This document shows positions 1 to 7,798 of a stretch of 20,304 nucleotides of DNA, in pieces; the first letter of the stretch is position 1; every line of letters starts with the position of its first letter. The DNA is from a virus: positions 1 to 20,304 of IMG/VR virus record IMGVR_UViG_3300010370_000311. The stretch is one strand, 5' to 3'. Below the pieces are notes generated by a model. The model was not told where the DNA came from. It was given only the letters and a program-made list of their open reading frames with translations, and made no database searches. A program made the position numbers and the translations under genes.

Positions 1-595
1 CGCTGGCCGCAGTCGCAGGAATCGCCACCTTTGCCGCCGCCTCGCCGGTCGTGAGCTTGTATGTCTGCGCTTCTATCGGCTGCGGCATCGCATCGACCGG
101 GGCGGACTCAAGGAATAGTTCGGTTTCCCGAGCACGGCGAGAGACGAGCCCTGCCAGCGCGACCCGCGTCCCGTCCTTCACTTTGTAGTGCCGCGCCGTG
201 TCGCCGCTCACCCGCGAATATTTGAAGTCGGCAAAGTGGCTTGCCGCCCGCGCGTAGTCGCCCGCGTTAAGATGCTTGATGAGACTCGACTTGCCCAAAG
301 CGCCGACGCCGATGTTGTAGCAAAGACTGACCAAGGCATCGAATTGACCTTGCGACAGCGGCACCTTGACCAGCTTCAGCACGTTGGCCTCGTGCTTGGA
401 CATTTCTCGGCGTAGCGCTTCGGTTGCCTCGTCCAGCGTCCAGTGCGTGTTTGGTTCAACGCCTTCAGTGCAGCCCCAGCCGCACGTCCACACACCTGCA
501 GGGCAGCGGTAAGCCTTGCACGACCCGTCCTTGTGCTTGCTGTGATAGCCCTCTTGGGACTTGATGAGGTCCAGGCCCTTGCTGCTGAGTTTCAT
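1..595 (-). CDS. Phage lysozyme (GH24 endolysin), partial at C-terminus
   Basis: This muramidase would cleave the glycan backbone of peptidoglycan to release progeny. I translated 198 codons from the ATG at 595; the frame is open to the window edge, so the C-terminus is missing. The GH24 signature is clear: SQEGY with the predicted catalytic Glu15, then AYRCPAGVWTCGWG with Cys31 and Thr37 in the usual C-x5-T spacing. The family blocks QGQFDALVSLCYNIGVG (about 82-98) and GLVSRRARETELFL (about 149-162) follow. Compared with T4 lysozyme (E-x8-D-x5-T), about seven extra residues separate Glu15 from the second catalytic position. Five cysteines (26, 31, 38, 42, 92) are present. There is no N-terminal signal or anchor helix, so export should need a holin. 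After residue 165 an Ala/Pro-rich tail leaves the catalytic domain. The start overlaps the upstream stop (ATGA). Confidence 0.92.
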   Translation of the reverse strand, partial: MKLSSKGLDLIKSQEGYHSKHKDGSCKAYRCPAGVWTCGWGCTEGVEPNTHWTLDEATEALRREMSKHEANVLKLVKVPLSQGQFDALVSLCYNIGVGALGKSSLIKHLNAGDYARAASHFADFKYSRVSGDTARHYKVKDGTRVALAGLVSRRARETELFLESAPVDAMPQPIEAQTYKLTTGEAAAKVAIPATAAS

Positions 596-1083
596 ACGCC
601 CTCCGTCAACTTCACGTCGGCGAGGGCGTGCGTTTTGACGTAATCGACCTCACGCGCCAGCAAGGTCACGGCGTCGTTAATTTCGATCAGAGCTTGCGCG
701 ATTTCTGCGGGTTGCTGCATGGCGGGCTGCTGTTGTGTAAGGACAGGCAAAGCACGCTGCACAAGCCCCGGCAGTGTATCACGAACGGCCTGATTTATCA
801 GTGGCGTTGCGTCAACAGTCGCGGGATTAAACGACCGCAAATGATCGGCCACCAGTCGGGCAACAAGGCTTTCAACCTCATCTGCCCTGACGTATCTGTC
901 CCAGCTTGCACCGTTGCTGATGGCGAGCTGGGGACGCGGGTTGCCGTCCTTGCTGTCGTTTATGATGATTGCCGCGCCCGCGCACGTTATGGCATCGGGA
1001 ACGCGGCGCGGATCGTAATGAGGAAGCCGCGCCGGCTTGCTGAGATTGGCCGTCGATCCGCCGTCCTCGATCACGCGCGCCAT
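592..1083 (-). CDS. Small fibre-like/unknown protein before the lysozyme
   Basis: A 163-residue protein of unknown function. Residues about 30-67 (GAAIIINDSKDGNPRPQLAI, then SNGASWDRY) resemble the short beta segment near the ends of phage tail-fibre proteins, where a variable Asp/Gly stretch is followed by a 'SDG..W' pattern. The rest is predicted mainly helical, with a Gln/Pro-rich break (TQQQPAMQQPAE) and an amphipathic C-terminal helix. I chose the ATG at 1083 over the upstream GTG at 1149 because a GCGGGG stretch lies about 8-9 nt before it and because the GTG would bury most of the small membrane gene upstream. The start overlaps that gene by 13 nt and the stop overlaps the lysozyme start. 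It may be a minor tail protein or a lysis accessory; the sequence does not decide. Confidence 0.7.
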   Translation of the reverse strand: MARVIEDGGSTANLSKPARLPHYDPRRVPDAITCAGAAIIINDSKDGNPRPQLAISNGASWDRYVRADEVESLVARLVADHLRSFNPATVDATPLINQAVRDTLPGLVQRALPVLTQQQPAMQQPAEIAQALIEINDAVTLLAREVDYVKTHALADVKLTEGV

Positions 1084-1199
1084 GTCATGACCCCGCAAAA
1101 GATGACGACACACGCAATCAGTGCGACGACAATAAAAATCACGCCGCACATTGGCACAGCGGGCGATTCACGCCGATGTTTCTGGGGCTCTGGTATCAT
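1071..1199 (-). CDS. 42-residue single-helix membrane peptide, candidate holin
   Basis: I translated this small frame by hand: it starts MIPEPQKHRRESPAVPMCG and ends GVMTWRA. The N-terminal 16 residues are polar and basic (KHRR). Residues about 17-38 form one uninterrupted hydrophobic helix rich in Val and Ile with three cysteines, and only four residues follow. By the positive-inside rule the N-terminus would be cytoplasmic. Its ATG overlaps the upstream stop (ATGA), and its own stop lies inside the first codons of the next gene, the packing seen throughout this operon. Placement two genes before the lysozyme suggests a holin or other lysis peptide; the single helix would be unusual for most holins but not unknown. 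It lacks the long periplasmic domain expected of an inner-membrane spanin. It could also be a chance frame, though a hydrophobic run inside an ATGA-coupled frame argues against that. Confidence 0.55.
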   Translation of the reverse strand: MIPEPQKHRRESPAVPMCGVIFIVVALIACVVIFCGVMTWRA

Positions 1200-1879
1200 C
1201 TGAGAGACACAAAGCAGGCCGACCCCGCCGTTTGAAATGTCGGATCGACCGTTATAGTTGTTGATCCGGTCGTTGAGAACGTCGCGTCGCCGCCCGTGTG
1301 TGGCAGAAGGCCCGCTTCCGTATCGATGTCGTAGCGTTCGGTCGCGTTGGTGGGGGAGTGCGTTGGCAGGCCCCCGGAATAGTAAGTGTAAGCAACATAA
1401 ATTCCGACACCGCCTGCAGTGTGTGACAAGCTGCCGGACGTGTACGGGTCAACTGTCTGGCTCGTGGCCGTGGCAACAGGCGTTGATGATTGCAGATCGT
1501 AAACCGCCCAGACGCCGATTCCTGACCGCGCGCATGTTGCCGAGTACGTGACAACGATGTCTGCTGTGGTGCCTGTGTCTACCTGTACGATGTAGAGCGC
1601 CGTGCGCTGGTTCGCACCGCCGCCAGATCCCTCATCCGTGCAGAGCTGCGTCGCCGCGTTGCCGCCAACGGTTACGCTCGTTACCGACACCGTGCCGCCC
1701 TTCGATCCGGCCACGCCGATGACAATACGCCGCCCCGTCGCCGCCGTGCCGATTGATTGGCTCGAAAAGGTGTATGTCGATGCGTCAACCGACGACTGCG
1801 CGTTTGTGCAGAAGGACACTGACGCGGCCACGCTGCTTGATACAGCCGACGCGATCAAAGATGCGAATGACGGCCCCAT
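1196..1879 (-). CDS. Beta-rich virion surface protein, fibre-associated (unknown)
   Basis: A 227-residue protein, rich in Ser, Thr, Gly and Val with almost no Lys, which is typical of beta-sandwich virion proteins. After a hydrophobic N-terminal stretch (GPSFASLIASAVSSSVAASV), a beta region begins with RRIVIGVAGSKGG and then VTSVTVGGNAATQ, a strand pattern found in many uncharacterised phage tail-region proteins. No enzyme motif is visible. The ATG at 1879 shares one base with the fibre stop codon (TAATG), which is why I prefer it over an in-frame start 30 nt upstream inside the fibre gene. Its place directly after the fibre suggests a fibre partner, second receptor-binding protein or assembly factor, but this is inference. 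The alanine-rich N-terminus might be a membrane or signal segment, which I cannot exclude. Confidence 0.75.
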   Translation of the reverse strand: MGPSFASLIASAVSSSVAASVSFCTNAQSSVDASTYTFSSQSIGTAATGRRIVIGVAGSKGGTVSVTSVTVGGNAATQLCTDEGSGGGANQRTALYIVQVDTGTTADIVVTYSATCARSGIGVWAVYDLQSSTPVATATSQTVDPYTSGSLSHTAGGVGIYVAYTYYSGGLPTHSPTNATERYDIDTEAGLLPHTGGDATFSTTGSTTITVDPTFQTAGSACFVSLR

Positions 1880-4800
1880 TAGGTCAACCCCGCGCCTGAG
1901 ATGATCCACGAGGTCGATGTTACTTTAATCGCAGTCGCGACCCCATTAGCGGCGAGCGTTCGGCTGCCAGTTGTGCCAGCGCCAGCGAGCGTTAAAGTGT
2001 CACTCGTTATTGCAATGGTCACTGTGTTGATAGCGTTGACGAATGTGATGCACGTTCCGATTGGGTACGCAACAGACGAGTTGGCGGGGATCGTGAATGT
2101 TCTTGCGTTGTTGTCCGAACTTGGATGGTAAATGTGCTTTTGGGCATCAGATAGGACCAACGTATAAGCTGCCGATTGTGAATTCTGCGGGATTTGCGAA
2201 TAGAGCGGAACGCCTTCGACGTTGATGACGCCGGCAGCGTTTCGACTAATGGTCGTGTCGCTCGCATGGCCAAGCTCAATTGAGCCCGTCGTTGTTTTGG
2301 CGCTTGTCCCATTTGACAAATCGCTAGCAATCGTCAACGCGCCAGCAGGCGTCATCGAGAAGCCGGTCACGATTGACGAAAAGTCCGCATTCGCAGTGCT
2401 AACGCCATTGAATATAAAATCGAGCGTAACGCCATTATACTGAATATACATTCCCTTTGAAGCAACGCCGCTATTTTTCAAAGTGTTCGCTGTTGACGAA
2501 TGCTCGGCCAAAAAGGCCAAAAATGGAACGCCACCGCCATCAAGAGTCCCCAGCGTGCCGTAATAATTTGTGTTGCTGTGTGACCACTTGAAGCCACTGC
2601 CCGCGTGCACGGCGTCAAGGCCAGCAATATTTGACGCGCCCGAATGGGAAAATGAGTACCCCGACGTCGCGCCAGCAAAAGCAAGGGCGTTGCTTGAGTG
2701 CGTGATTGTCACGTCACCGTTGGCAAAATTGACAACGGCTCCCGATGCAAGAAACAGGTCAGACCACGACGCCGCGCCCGTGCCTAACGAATCGGCGTCG
2801 TTGGCCGTCGGGTCAGGGTACGAGGTTAGAGCCGCAGAATACGCTTGGACGTTAGTGCCAATGGCAAGACCTAGATTGCTTCGCGACGTTGCGGCGCTTG
2901 CGACATCCGAAAGATTGTTAGCTGCGATCAAATCGCCGACGCCCGCGCCATCAGCCCCCTTGTTGCCAGTGCGTTCGAACACAACCGCCATAACGTCGTT
3001 TGCCGATGGCGCACCGGCTGCCGCTGTGACCGTAATCGCAACAGCGTAGTAGGTCGAATTGTCGGTGATGCCCGTGACCTCGGCCTCGATATATTCCGTG
3101 CGATCCGAGACTGTAAATATACGGAGATGCCCATAATGCGTGGTATTGGTGCTGTCGTCCCACGTCGCAATGACCGGACCAAGAGATTCAGCGTTTCGGC
3201 CTGTTTTGCTGATGTTTATAGCCGTTGCGCTTGATAGCGTGACATTGTTGGCAAGGACCTTCCCAGACCCAGGGTCGCCGCTCGTGGATGCCGACCACGC
3301 ATAGTCAAGACCTGTATTTGGACCCGTTGCGCCGGTCGCCCCGGTTGCGCCGGTCGCTCCGGTTGCGCCTGCTGCCCCGTTCGTCCCCGCATCGCCTTTA
3401 TCTCCCTTTTCGATGACGAGGGCGGCGCAGTTGTCTCCGCTTGATATTGTTCCGCTCGTTGCCAGGTACGAAACGGGAAAAGTCCAATAGCTTCCTTGAT
3501 CTGTCCCGCTCCCGGTGATGTTGAATGAATGAAAATTTTGTGTGGCTCCCTCCTTGCTGATCTTAACGCGCGCACGGATCGTGCTTGTGCTGTCATCCCA
3601 CGTCGCAATGACCGCTGCCATTGATCCGCCAGCCGAGTCCGTTTCGGAAAAAGCAAGCTCTGTGATGCTGGCAATTGTCGCGTTATTCCCTCGGACCTTC
3701 CCAGACCCAGGGTCGCCGCTCGTGGCCGTGTTCCATTGATACGGGTATGCGGCGTCCAGCCCATCACTGCCTTGCGGACCATCCTCGCCTTGCGGTCCCT
3801 GCAGCGCCGTGAGGCTTTTGACGCGGACGTAAGCATAGGTCTCGAGGTTGCTGGCGATTGACATGGCCGTGCCGAGCGCGTTTCCGCTCGAGTTGGTCTG
3901 CAGGTAGTATTCAAGGATCAGGTTGTCAGCGCTGGCCAGCGTGAACGTCGCGACAACCTGGCTGCCGTGCGTGCCGTCCGCGCCAGAGCCAGAGACGCCG
4001 TTGATGCCGTAGAAGATCGTCCCGGCTGTTTCGAGGCGCAGGCGAAGCTGGCCACCGTCCGCGCGGCTGAACACGCCGTCCGCGTCAACGTCATATGTCC
4101 CGGCAGGTAGCGTGATCTTGTTGGACGCGATCGACGCGCCTGTGATGCTGTTGGCGGCTTCCGTCTGCAGCGTGTGCGTCGTCCAAGCGCCCGTGGTCGT
4201 CGAGCCTGAGGCCGTGCCGTCCGCCCTCTGGTCGAGCCAGATGCCCATCTTGAGCGTGGACGTTGACGGGGTGGACATGCCCGTCTGATCAGCCCAGGCA
4301 GTGCCGATGAATGCCGTGTAGAGGTTTTCGTCTTCGACGTAGGCCAACCAGCCTTCGGCAGGGACGTAGCGGAACCAAGAGCCGTTGCCGTCGCTCTCAA
4401 CAACATCGTGCTGAGCGTAGGATAGCGTGGACCACACGCCCGTTGGCGTGCCGTTGATGATGTAGCGGGCACCACCTGTTGGCGAGCTCGGCGGCGCAGT
4501 CAGGCGGTCCGTGACCTTGAAGAACGCAAGACCATCCTGCATCAGCGCCGGGGTCGAGCCGTCAACGTACCAGTTGCCGCCATCGGCCACGAACTGCACA
4601 GACTGGCCTTGGCCTTTCAGCGAAAACGCTGTGACCGAAGCGCCAGAGATGCCGATCGTCTGGCCCGCCGTGGTGCGAATGGTGACGACGTTGGCCGTGC
4701 CGGCGTGGCGGATGGTGATGCGAAAGCCATCCTCGGCCGTGACGGCAGAGAGCAGCGTGATTGCAAAGCTGCCGCTGGTCGGATTGGCGTTGATGACCTT

Positions 4801-5193
4801 GCCCTGATCCGCAGCGACGACGGTATAGGTTGAAGTCTTGGAACTGACAGGGGTTTCAGGGAGGGCGATCTCATCCGTGACAGGGATCGCCACAGCGCCG
4901 GGAACGTTGTCATGCGTGACGAGCGTAATCCCGTTGGCGTCCTTCACAATCATCTTGAATGCGCTGGTGCCGGTGAAAACCAGCGTTCGCGCGTTGCCGG
5001 ATGTTTTCGGATAGCCGGACGAGTCGGTTGATACGATGGTCCCGAGCGCCGTTGACAGGTCTTTGTCCGCGTAGACGGTCTTCGGCGTCGAGGTTCCGGC
5101 CTCGTAGAATTCCACCGTACCGCCAGACACGGGGTTTCCGTTGGCGTCGGTGATGCGGATCATGGGCGAGAAAATTGCAACAGAATCGGTCAT
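1879..5193 (-). CDS. Collagen-containing tail fibre protein
   Basis: A 1104-residue modular fibre, probably trimeric, likely to bind the host surface. Order of parts: an N-terminal Ig-like/adaptor domain (about 1-100, with ITDANGNPVSGGTVEFYEAG); a beta segment (about 115-220); a DUF2793-like segment (about 225-303, with SPTGGARYIINGTPTGVW and GWLAYVEDENLY); a predicted jelly-roll (about 315-462); a collagen-like stretch (466-478); repeat module 1; collagen-like Gly-X-Y with five Gly-Ala-Thr triplets (about 595-626); repeat module 2; a third Gly-X-Y stretch (from 743); the phage tail repeat NNLSDVASAATSRSNLGL; then a beta C-terminus ending ISGAGLT. No S74 chaperone is seen at the C-terminus. 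CAGGGA lies just before the ATG. It follows the ejection-slot genes, as the tailspike does in P22. The C-terminal third is visibly richer in A and T than the rest. Confidence 0.9.
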   Translation of the reverse strand: MTDSVAIFSPMIRITDANGNPVSGGTVEFYEAGTSTPKTVYADKDLSTALGTIVSTDSSGYPKTSGNARTLVFTGTSAFKMIVKDANGITLVTHDNVPGAVAIPVTDEIALPETPVSSKTSTYTVVAADQGKVINANPTSGSFAITLLSAVTAEDGFRITIRHAGTANVVTIRTTAGQTIGISGASVTAFSLKGQGQSVQFVADGGNWYVDGSTPALMQDGLAFFKVTDRLTAPPSSPTGGARYIINGTPTGVWSTLSYAQHDVVESDGNGSWFRYVPAEGWLAYVEDENLYTAFIGTAWADQTGMSTPSTSTLKMGIWLDQRADGTASGSTTTGAWTTHTLQTEAANSITGASIASNKITLPAGTYDVDADGVFSRADGGQLRLRLETAGTIFYGINGVSGSGADGTHGSQVVATFTLASADNLILEYYLQTNSSGNALGTAMSIASNLETYAYVRVKSLTALQGPQGEDGPQGSDGLDAAYPYQWNTATSGDPGSGKVRGNNATIASITELAFSETDSAGGSMAAVIATWDDSTSTIRARVKISKEGATQNFHSFNITGSGTDQGSYWTFPVSYLATSGTISSGDNCAALVIEKGDKGDAGTNGAAGATGATGATGATGATGPNTGLDYAWSASTSGDPGSGKVLANNVTLSSATAINISKTGRNAESLGPVIATWDDSTNTTHYGHLRIFTVSDRTEYIEAEVTGITDNSTYYAVAITVTAAAGAPSANDVMAVVFERTGNKGADGAGVGDLIAANNLSDVASAATSRSNLGLAIGTNVQAYSAALTSYPDPTANDADSLGTGAASWSDLFLASGAVVNFANGDVTITHSSNALAFAGATSGYSFSHSGASNIAGLDAVHAGSGFKWSHSNTNYYGTLGTLDGGGVPFLAFLAEHSSTANTLKNSGVASKGMYIQYNGVTLDFIFNGVSTANADFSSIVTGFSMTPAGALTIASDLSNGTSAKTTTGSIELGHASDTTISRNAAGVINVEGVPLYSQIPQNSQSAAYTLVLSDAQKHIYHPSSDNNARTFTIPANSSVAYPIGTCITFVNAINTVTIAITSDTLTLAGAGTTGSRTLAANGVATAIKVTSTSWIISGAGLT
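3255..3287 (-). repeat. 33-nt direct repeat, copy in fibre module 2
   Basis: This block is identical over 33 nt to the one at 3693-3725. Both lie in the same reading frame and encode SGDPGSGKV at the start of a repeated fibre module. The offset is exactly 438 nt (146 codons). A second near-identical block (gtgctgtc-r-tcccacgtcgcaatgaccg) recurs at 3150-3177 and 3588-3615 with the same offset. Confidence 0.95.
3319..3411 (-). repeat. Short tandem repeats encoding a collagen-like stretch
   Basis: Nine-base units of the form ggttgcgcc/ggtcgcccc (plus strand) repeat here with small changes. They encode Gly-X-Y triplets, including KGDKGDAGTNGAAG followed by five Gly-Ala-Thr triplets. The tract joins the two repeated fibre modules and probably forms a trimeric collagen-like stalk. 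Such tracts can change length by slippage without breaking the frame, because one unit is three codons. Confidence 0.85.
3693..3725 (-). repeat. 33-nt direct repeat, copy in fibre module 1
   Basis: Partner of the identical block at 3255-3287. The perfect match stands out because the protein between the two copies has diverged considerably, which suggests either strong constraint on this short loop or recent gene conversion. Confidence 0.95.
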
Positions 5194-5248
5194 TCCCTGA
5201 GTCCTTGCGGCTCAAAGTTGAAGGGAACGCTGGTACTTGGGAGGGGTG

Positions 5249-7798
5249 TTAGTCGCGCGATTGCTGGTAAGCGGCAGCGCCGAGAGGCCCAAGGCTCGGA
5301 TTGGCAACGATGGCCTTGGGAGACATGGCGGCGCTGGCCGAGATGGAACCGGAGACGTTCTTGATTGGCAGGACCTCGAAGGTCATCTGCATGACTTTTG
5401 CCAGAGGCCCACTATAGCTGCCGAGCATGCGGACAAAGGCTTGACCAAACCTGCCCGCAAAGAGCGCATTTGTAATGCCGCTGCCGCTCGGGTTCGGGTC
5501 TTTGTAAGCAAGATCCTTCATCGCCGCGCCAAACCGGCGCATAAGCGCGATATCTTCCGGCTTGTAGACTTCACGCATCAGGGACATTTGCGAGTGAATG
5601 GCCTTGTCGATGCGCTGCGCGATCATCGTCGGCGTATGGACTTGGCCCGATGAACTCGTGGTGAGGTTCATCCAGTGAGCAAGCTTAATGTCGTTCATGA
5701 TGCTCGTGGCTTGCTCATCGGGAAGGTTCTTGACGCCTTGCCTGATGAGGCGGATGGCCTCTTGTGAGCCCTGCTTTGGGACAGCTCCCGGATCTGTACC
5801 AAACAGCGCCTTGACGACGGATTCCGGGTTGTCCGTGCTCTCCAAGATTTTGCTGACAATCTTCCGGCCCGGAGACGCTGGCCCCGAAAGCGTCTCATCC
5901 GTAAAGATGCCTTTGAATTGCGACGTGAGGTCGCGCGCCTTCTGCGCTTCCTTGAAAGCTGCCATGTCGCCTTGGATCAGAGCCTTTTCGCTGGCTTCTT
6001 GAACCCAATTGTTGAAGCCGCGATAGACGCGCGCCGTCGCCTCTTTGTCAGCCCCCTGCGCCCCGTCCATCATGCGGCCAAGCGTTCGCCTCATGGCGTC
6101 GAGGTCTGGCACCGTGGCGTTGCCCAGGAACTCGTCAGCTTGCCTCTGTGGCTCGCCAGAACGGAACCGCCGCAGATAGTCCACCATGTTCTTGGCCATG
6201 GGGGCTGCCGCAGGAACTTTCGGGTCAAAGCTTTCAAGGAGGTATGTAAGTTCGCCAAGTTCAGCGCTGATCTTCCCCGGCAACAGATCAAGGCTTGTCG
6301 GCGTTGCGTACATGGGGCCAACTTTGCCCCACTGTTCGTCCAAAGCGTTCTTGGCCACGTCGCGAGCTGCCGTCAGCCCTTGCTGAATGCCGCCGCCCGT
6401 GTCGCTCACGCGGGTTGTCGCCGCTGCTCGATCCGGGTTTAAGCGCGCGGCAACGCTCGCAGGTCCGCCGCCAAGTGTTGCTTCTGTAATGGCCTGTGCC
6501 TGCCTGCGGTCAAAGTCCTGCATCTTGGTCTTTGCCGCGTCGCCCATGACGCCGTAGCGCATGGCCTTTTCGTCAAGCAGATATTCAGGGTCTTTCGTCA
6601 TTTGCCCGCGTGTCACGGGCAATTCAAACTCTTTGCTGCGAACGGTCTGGCCGGCGATCATCGGTTGCCGAACTTTGGCGAATTCCTCAGCGAATTTCTT
6701 AATCACGTCGCCGGACATGTCCGCCGGATCAAAGCCCGCAGCGCGAGCAGCCTCGACGCCCTTTTCCGTAAGCTGGCCGCTCGCCTTGTTGTAAAGGCCC
6801 GGCTCCGTGACGAGCTTGCGCCAAAGGTTGCCCACAACTGGGCTTAGTCCCTCGGCACCAGCGCCGAACAACCCAACAAGGCCCGCGCGGATGGGGTCGG
6901 GGGCTTTTTCAGAGCCAAAATACAGCGCGCCCAGGTCGCCAAGAATGCTGGTCGATGCCGCGCCGCCGCCCTGCCCGAGAACCTGCCCCAGCCCTCCGGG
7001 CGTTCCGCCAGCGCCGCGAACAAGCCGCCCCATGGCAAGGTACGGCAGCGTCTGCAGCGCCGTGGTGTTTACGTCCTCAAGGTCAAGCCCCGGCCTGTTG
7101 ACGTAGGCCACCGTCGGCAGACCGCTCGGCGCGCGGTAGTGCACAAGGTCAGCGCCATAGGCGTCTTTTTCCAGCTTGATGAAGCGATCGCCAAGCGCAT
7201 TCTTGACGATGTTGGTTTGCGCCTCGCTGTCTGGCGTCAACGTATGGCCTGCAACGATGTTCCGGTAGGACGAGCGAGCGGCGTCGCTGTCGTCCTTGAA
7301 AATCTCGTCCTGCAGAACCTGCGATATCCCAGGCGCATCCTTGAAGCGCGGGTCTGTGCGCCCGGCCACGTTGTTTGCGGCCCACTCAAGCCAGCCCTCT
7401 TGCTTCGGGTCTTTGTATCCGGGAAACGGCACGGCCACAGGTCCAGGCCGCTGCGGCTGTGCTTTTTCCGCCGGGTTGCCGTCGCCAAAGATCAGTTCAT
7501 CCAAGTCGCGATCGGAAAGAGGTTTCATGCCCTCTTTCGATGGGGCAGGCATCGACATTTGCGCGCCTGGCGGCATGAACTGCATGCGAGCCGGCGGGGG
7601 CTGGTCTTCCGCCACGGGCGCGGCTTGCTGCGGAGCTTGGCGGATTGTTGGGGCCGGCATGCGCGGGCGAGCCGCTGGGGCATCGCCTGGACGCGGGATT
7701 GCATCAGGACGAGCAATCGGCGCTGGCCTCTGAACCGGGGCTTGCGTTTTGGTAAGATACGGATCGTCGTCGCCAAGGACGAAATCAAGCAGATCCAT
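5249..7798 (-). CDS. Large internal virion/ejection protein (P22 gp16 slot)
   Basis: An 849-residue, mostly helical protein without a recognisable enzyme motif. Residues about 15-130 are a Pro/Ala/Gln-rich, probably disordered arm that carries two similar acidic motifs (DLLDFVLGDDDPY at 2-14 and DLDELIFGDGNPA at 98-110). The middle holds a Gly-rich hydrophobic stretch (about 250-320, with RAGLVGLFGAGAEG) that could insert into membrane. The block PVTRGQMTKDPEYLLDEKAM, about residues 400-420, matches a pattern I associate with large helical proteins in podovirus ejection slots. The remainder is charged helix. It is the third of three genes between the tail genes and the fibre, the place of P22 gp14/7/20/16, so an ejected DNA-transfer protein is the best call. 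Its ATG shares one base with the upstream stop. No transglycosylase signature was seen. Confidence 0.72.
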   Translation of the reverse strand: MDLLDFVLGDDDPYLTKTQAPVQRPAPIARPDAIPRPGDAPAARPRMPAPTIRQAPQQAAPVAEDQPPPARMQFMPPGAQMSMPAPSKEGMKPLSDRDLDELIFGDGNPAEKAQPQRPGPVAVPFPGYKDPKQEGWLEWAANNVAGRTDPRFKDAPGISQVLQDEIFKDDSDAARSSYRNIVAGHTLTPDSEAQTNIVKNALGDRFIKLEKDAYGADLVHYRAPSGLPTVAYVNRPGLDLEDVNTTALQTLPYLAMGRLVRGAGGTPGGLGQVLGQGGGAASTSILGDLGALYFGSEKAPDPIRAGLVGLFGAGAEGLSPVVGNLWRKLVTEPGLYNKASGQLTEKGVEAARAAGFDPADMSGDVIKKFAEEFAKVRQPMIAGQTVRSKEFELPVTRGQMTKDPEYLLDEKAMRYGVMGDAAKTKMQDFDRRQAQAITEATLGGGPASVAARLNPDRAAATTRVSDTGGGIQQGLTAARDVAKNALDEQWGKVGPMYATPTSLDLLPGKISAELGELTYLLESFDPKVPAAAPMAKNMVDYLRRFRSGEPQRQADEFLGNATVPDLDAMRRTLGRMMDGAQGADKEATARVYRGFNNWVQEASEKALIQGDMAAFKEAQKARDLTSQFKGIFTDETLSGPASPGRKIVSKILESTDNPESVVKALFGTDPGAVPKQGSQEAIRLIRQGVKNLPDEQATSIMNDIKLAHWMNLTTSSSGQVHTPTMIAQRIDKAIHSQMSLMREVYKPEDIALMRRFGAAMKDLAYKDPNPSGSGITNALFAGRFGQAFVRMLGSYSGPLAKVMQMTFEVLPIKNVSGSISASAAMSPKAIVANPSLGPLGAAAYQQSRD

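Noticed and set aside
1084-1149. GTG-initiated extension of the 163-residue gene (22 extra residues)
   Set aside because: It would overlap most of the coupled membrane-peptide gene; the ATG at 1083 has a better ribosome-binding site and the extension is Arg/Cys-rich and unlike the rest.
628-1203. Plus-strand open frame opposite the small genes of the lysis region
   Set aside because: It covers three minus-strand frames linked by start/stop overlaps, and its product shows no domain or ribosome-binding site worth noting.
3255-3725. Direct repeats as a possible CRISPR array
   Set aside because: Only two copies, 438 nt apart, both coding in the same frame of a fibre protein; no short regular spacers and no cas genes.
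3216-3914. Second minus-strand frame inside the fibre gene
   Set aside because: Arg/Pro/Ser-rich shadow of the repetitive fibre sequence; the repeats keep the alternate frame open too.
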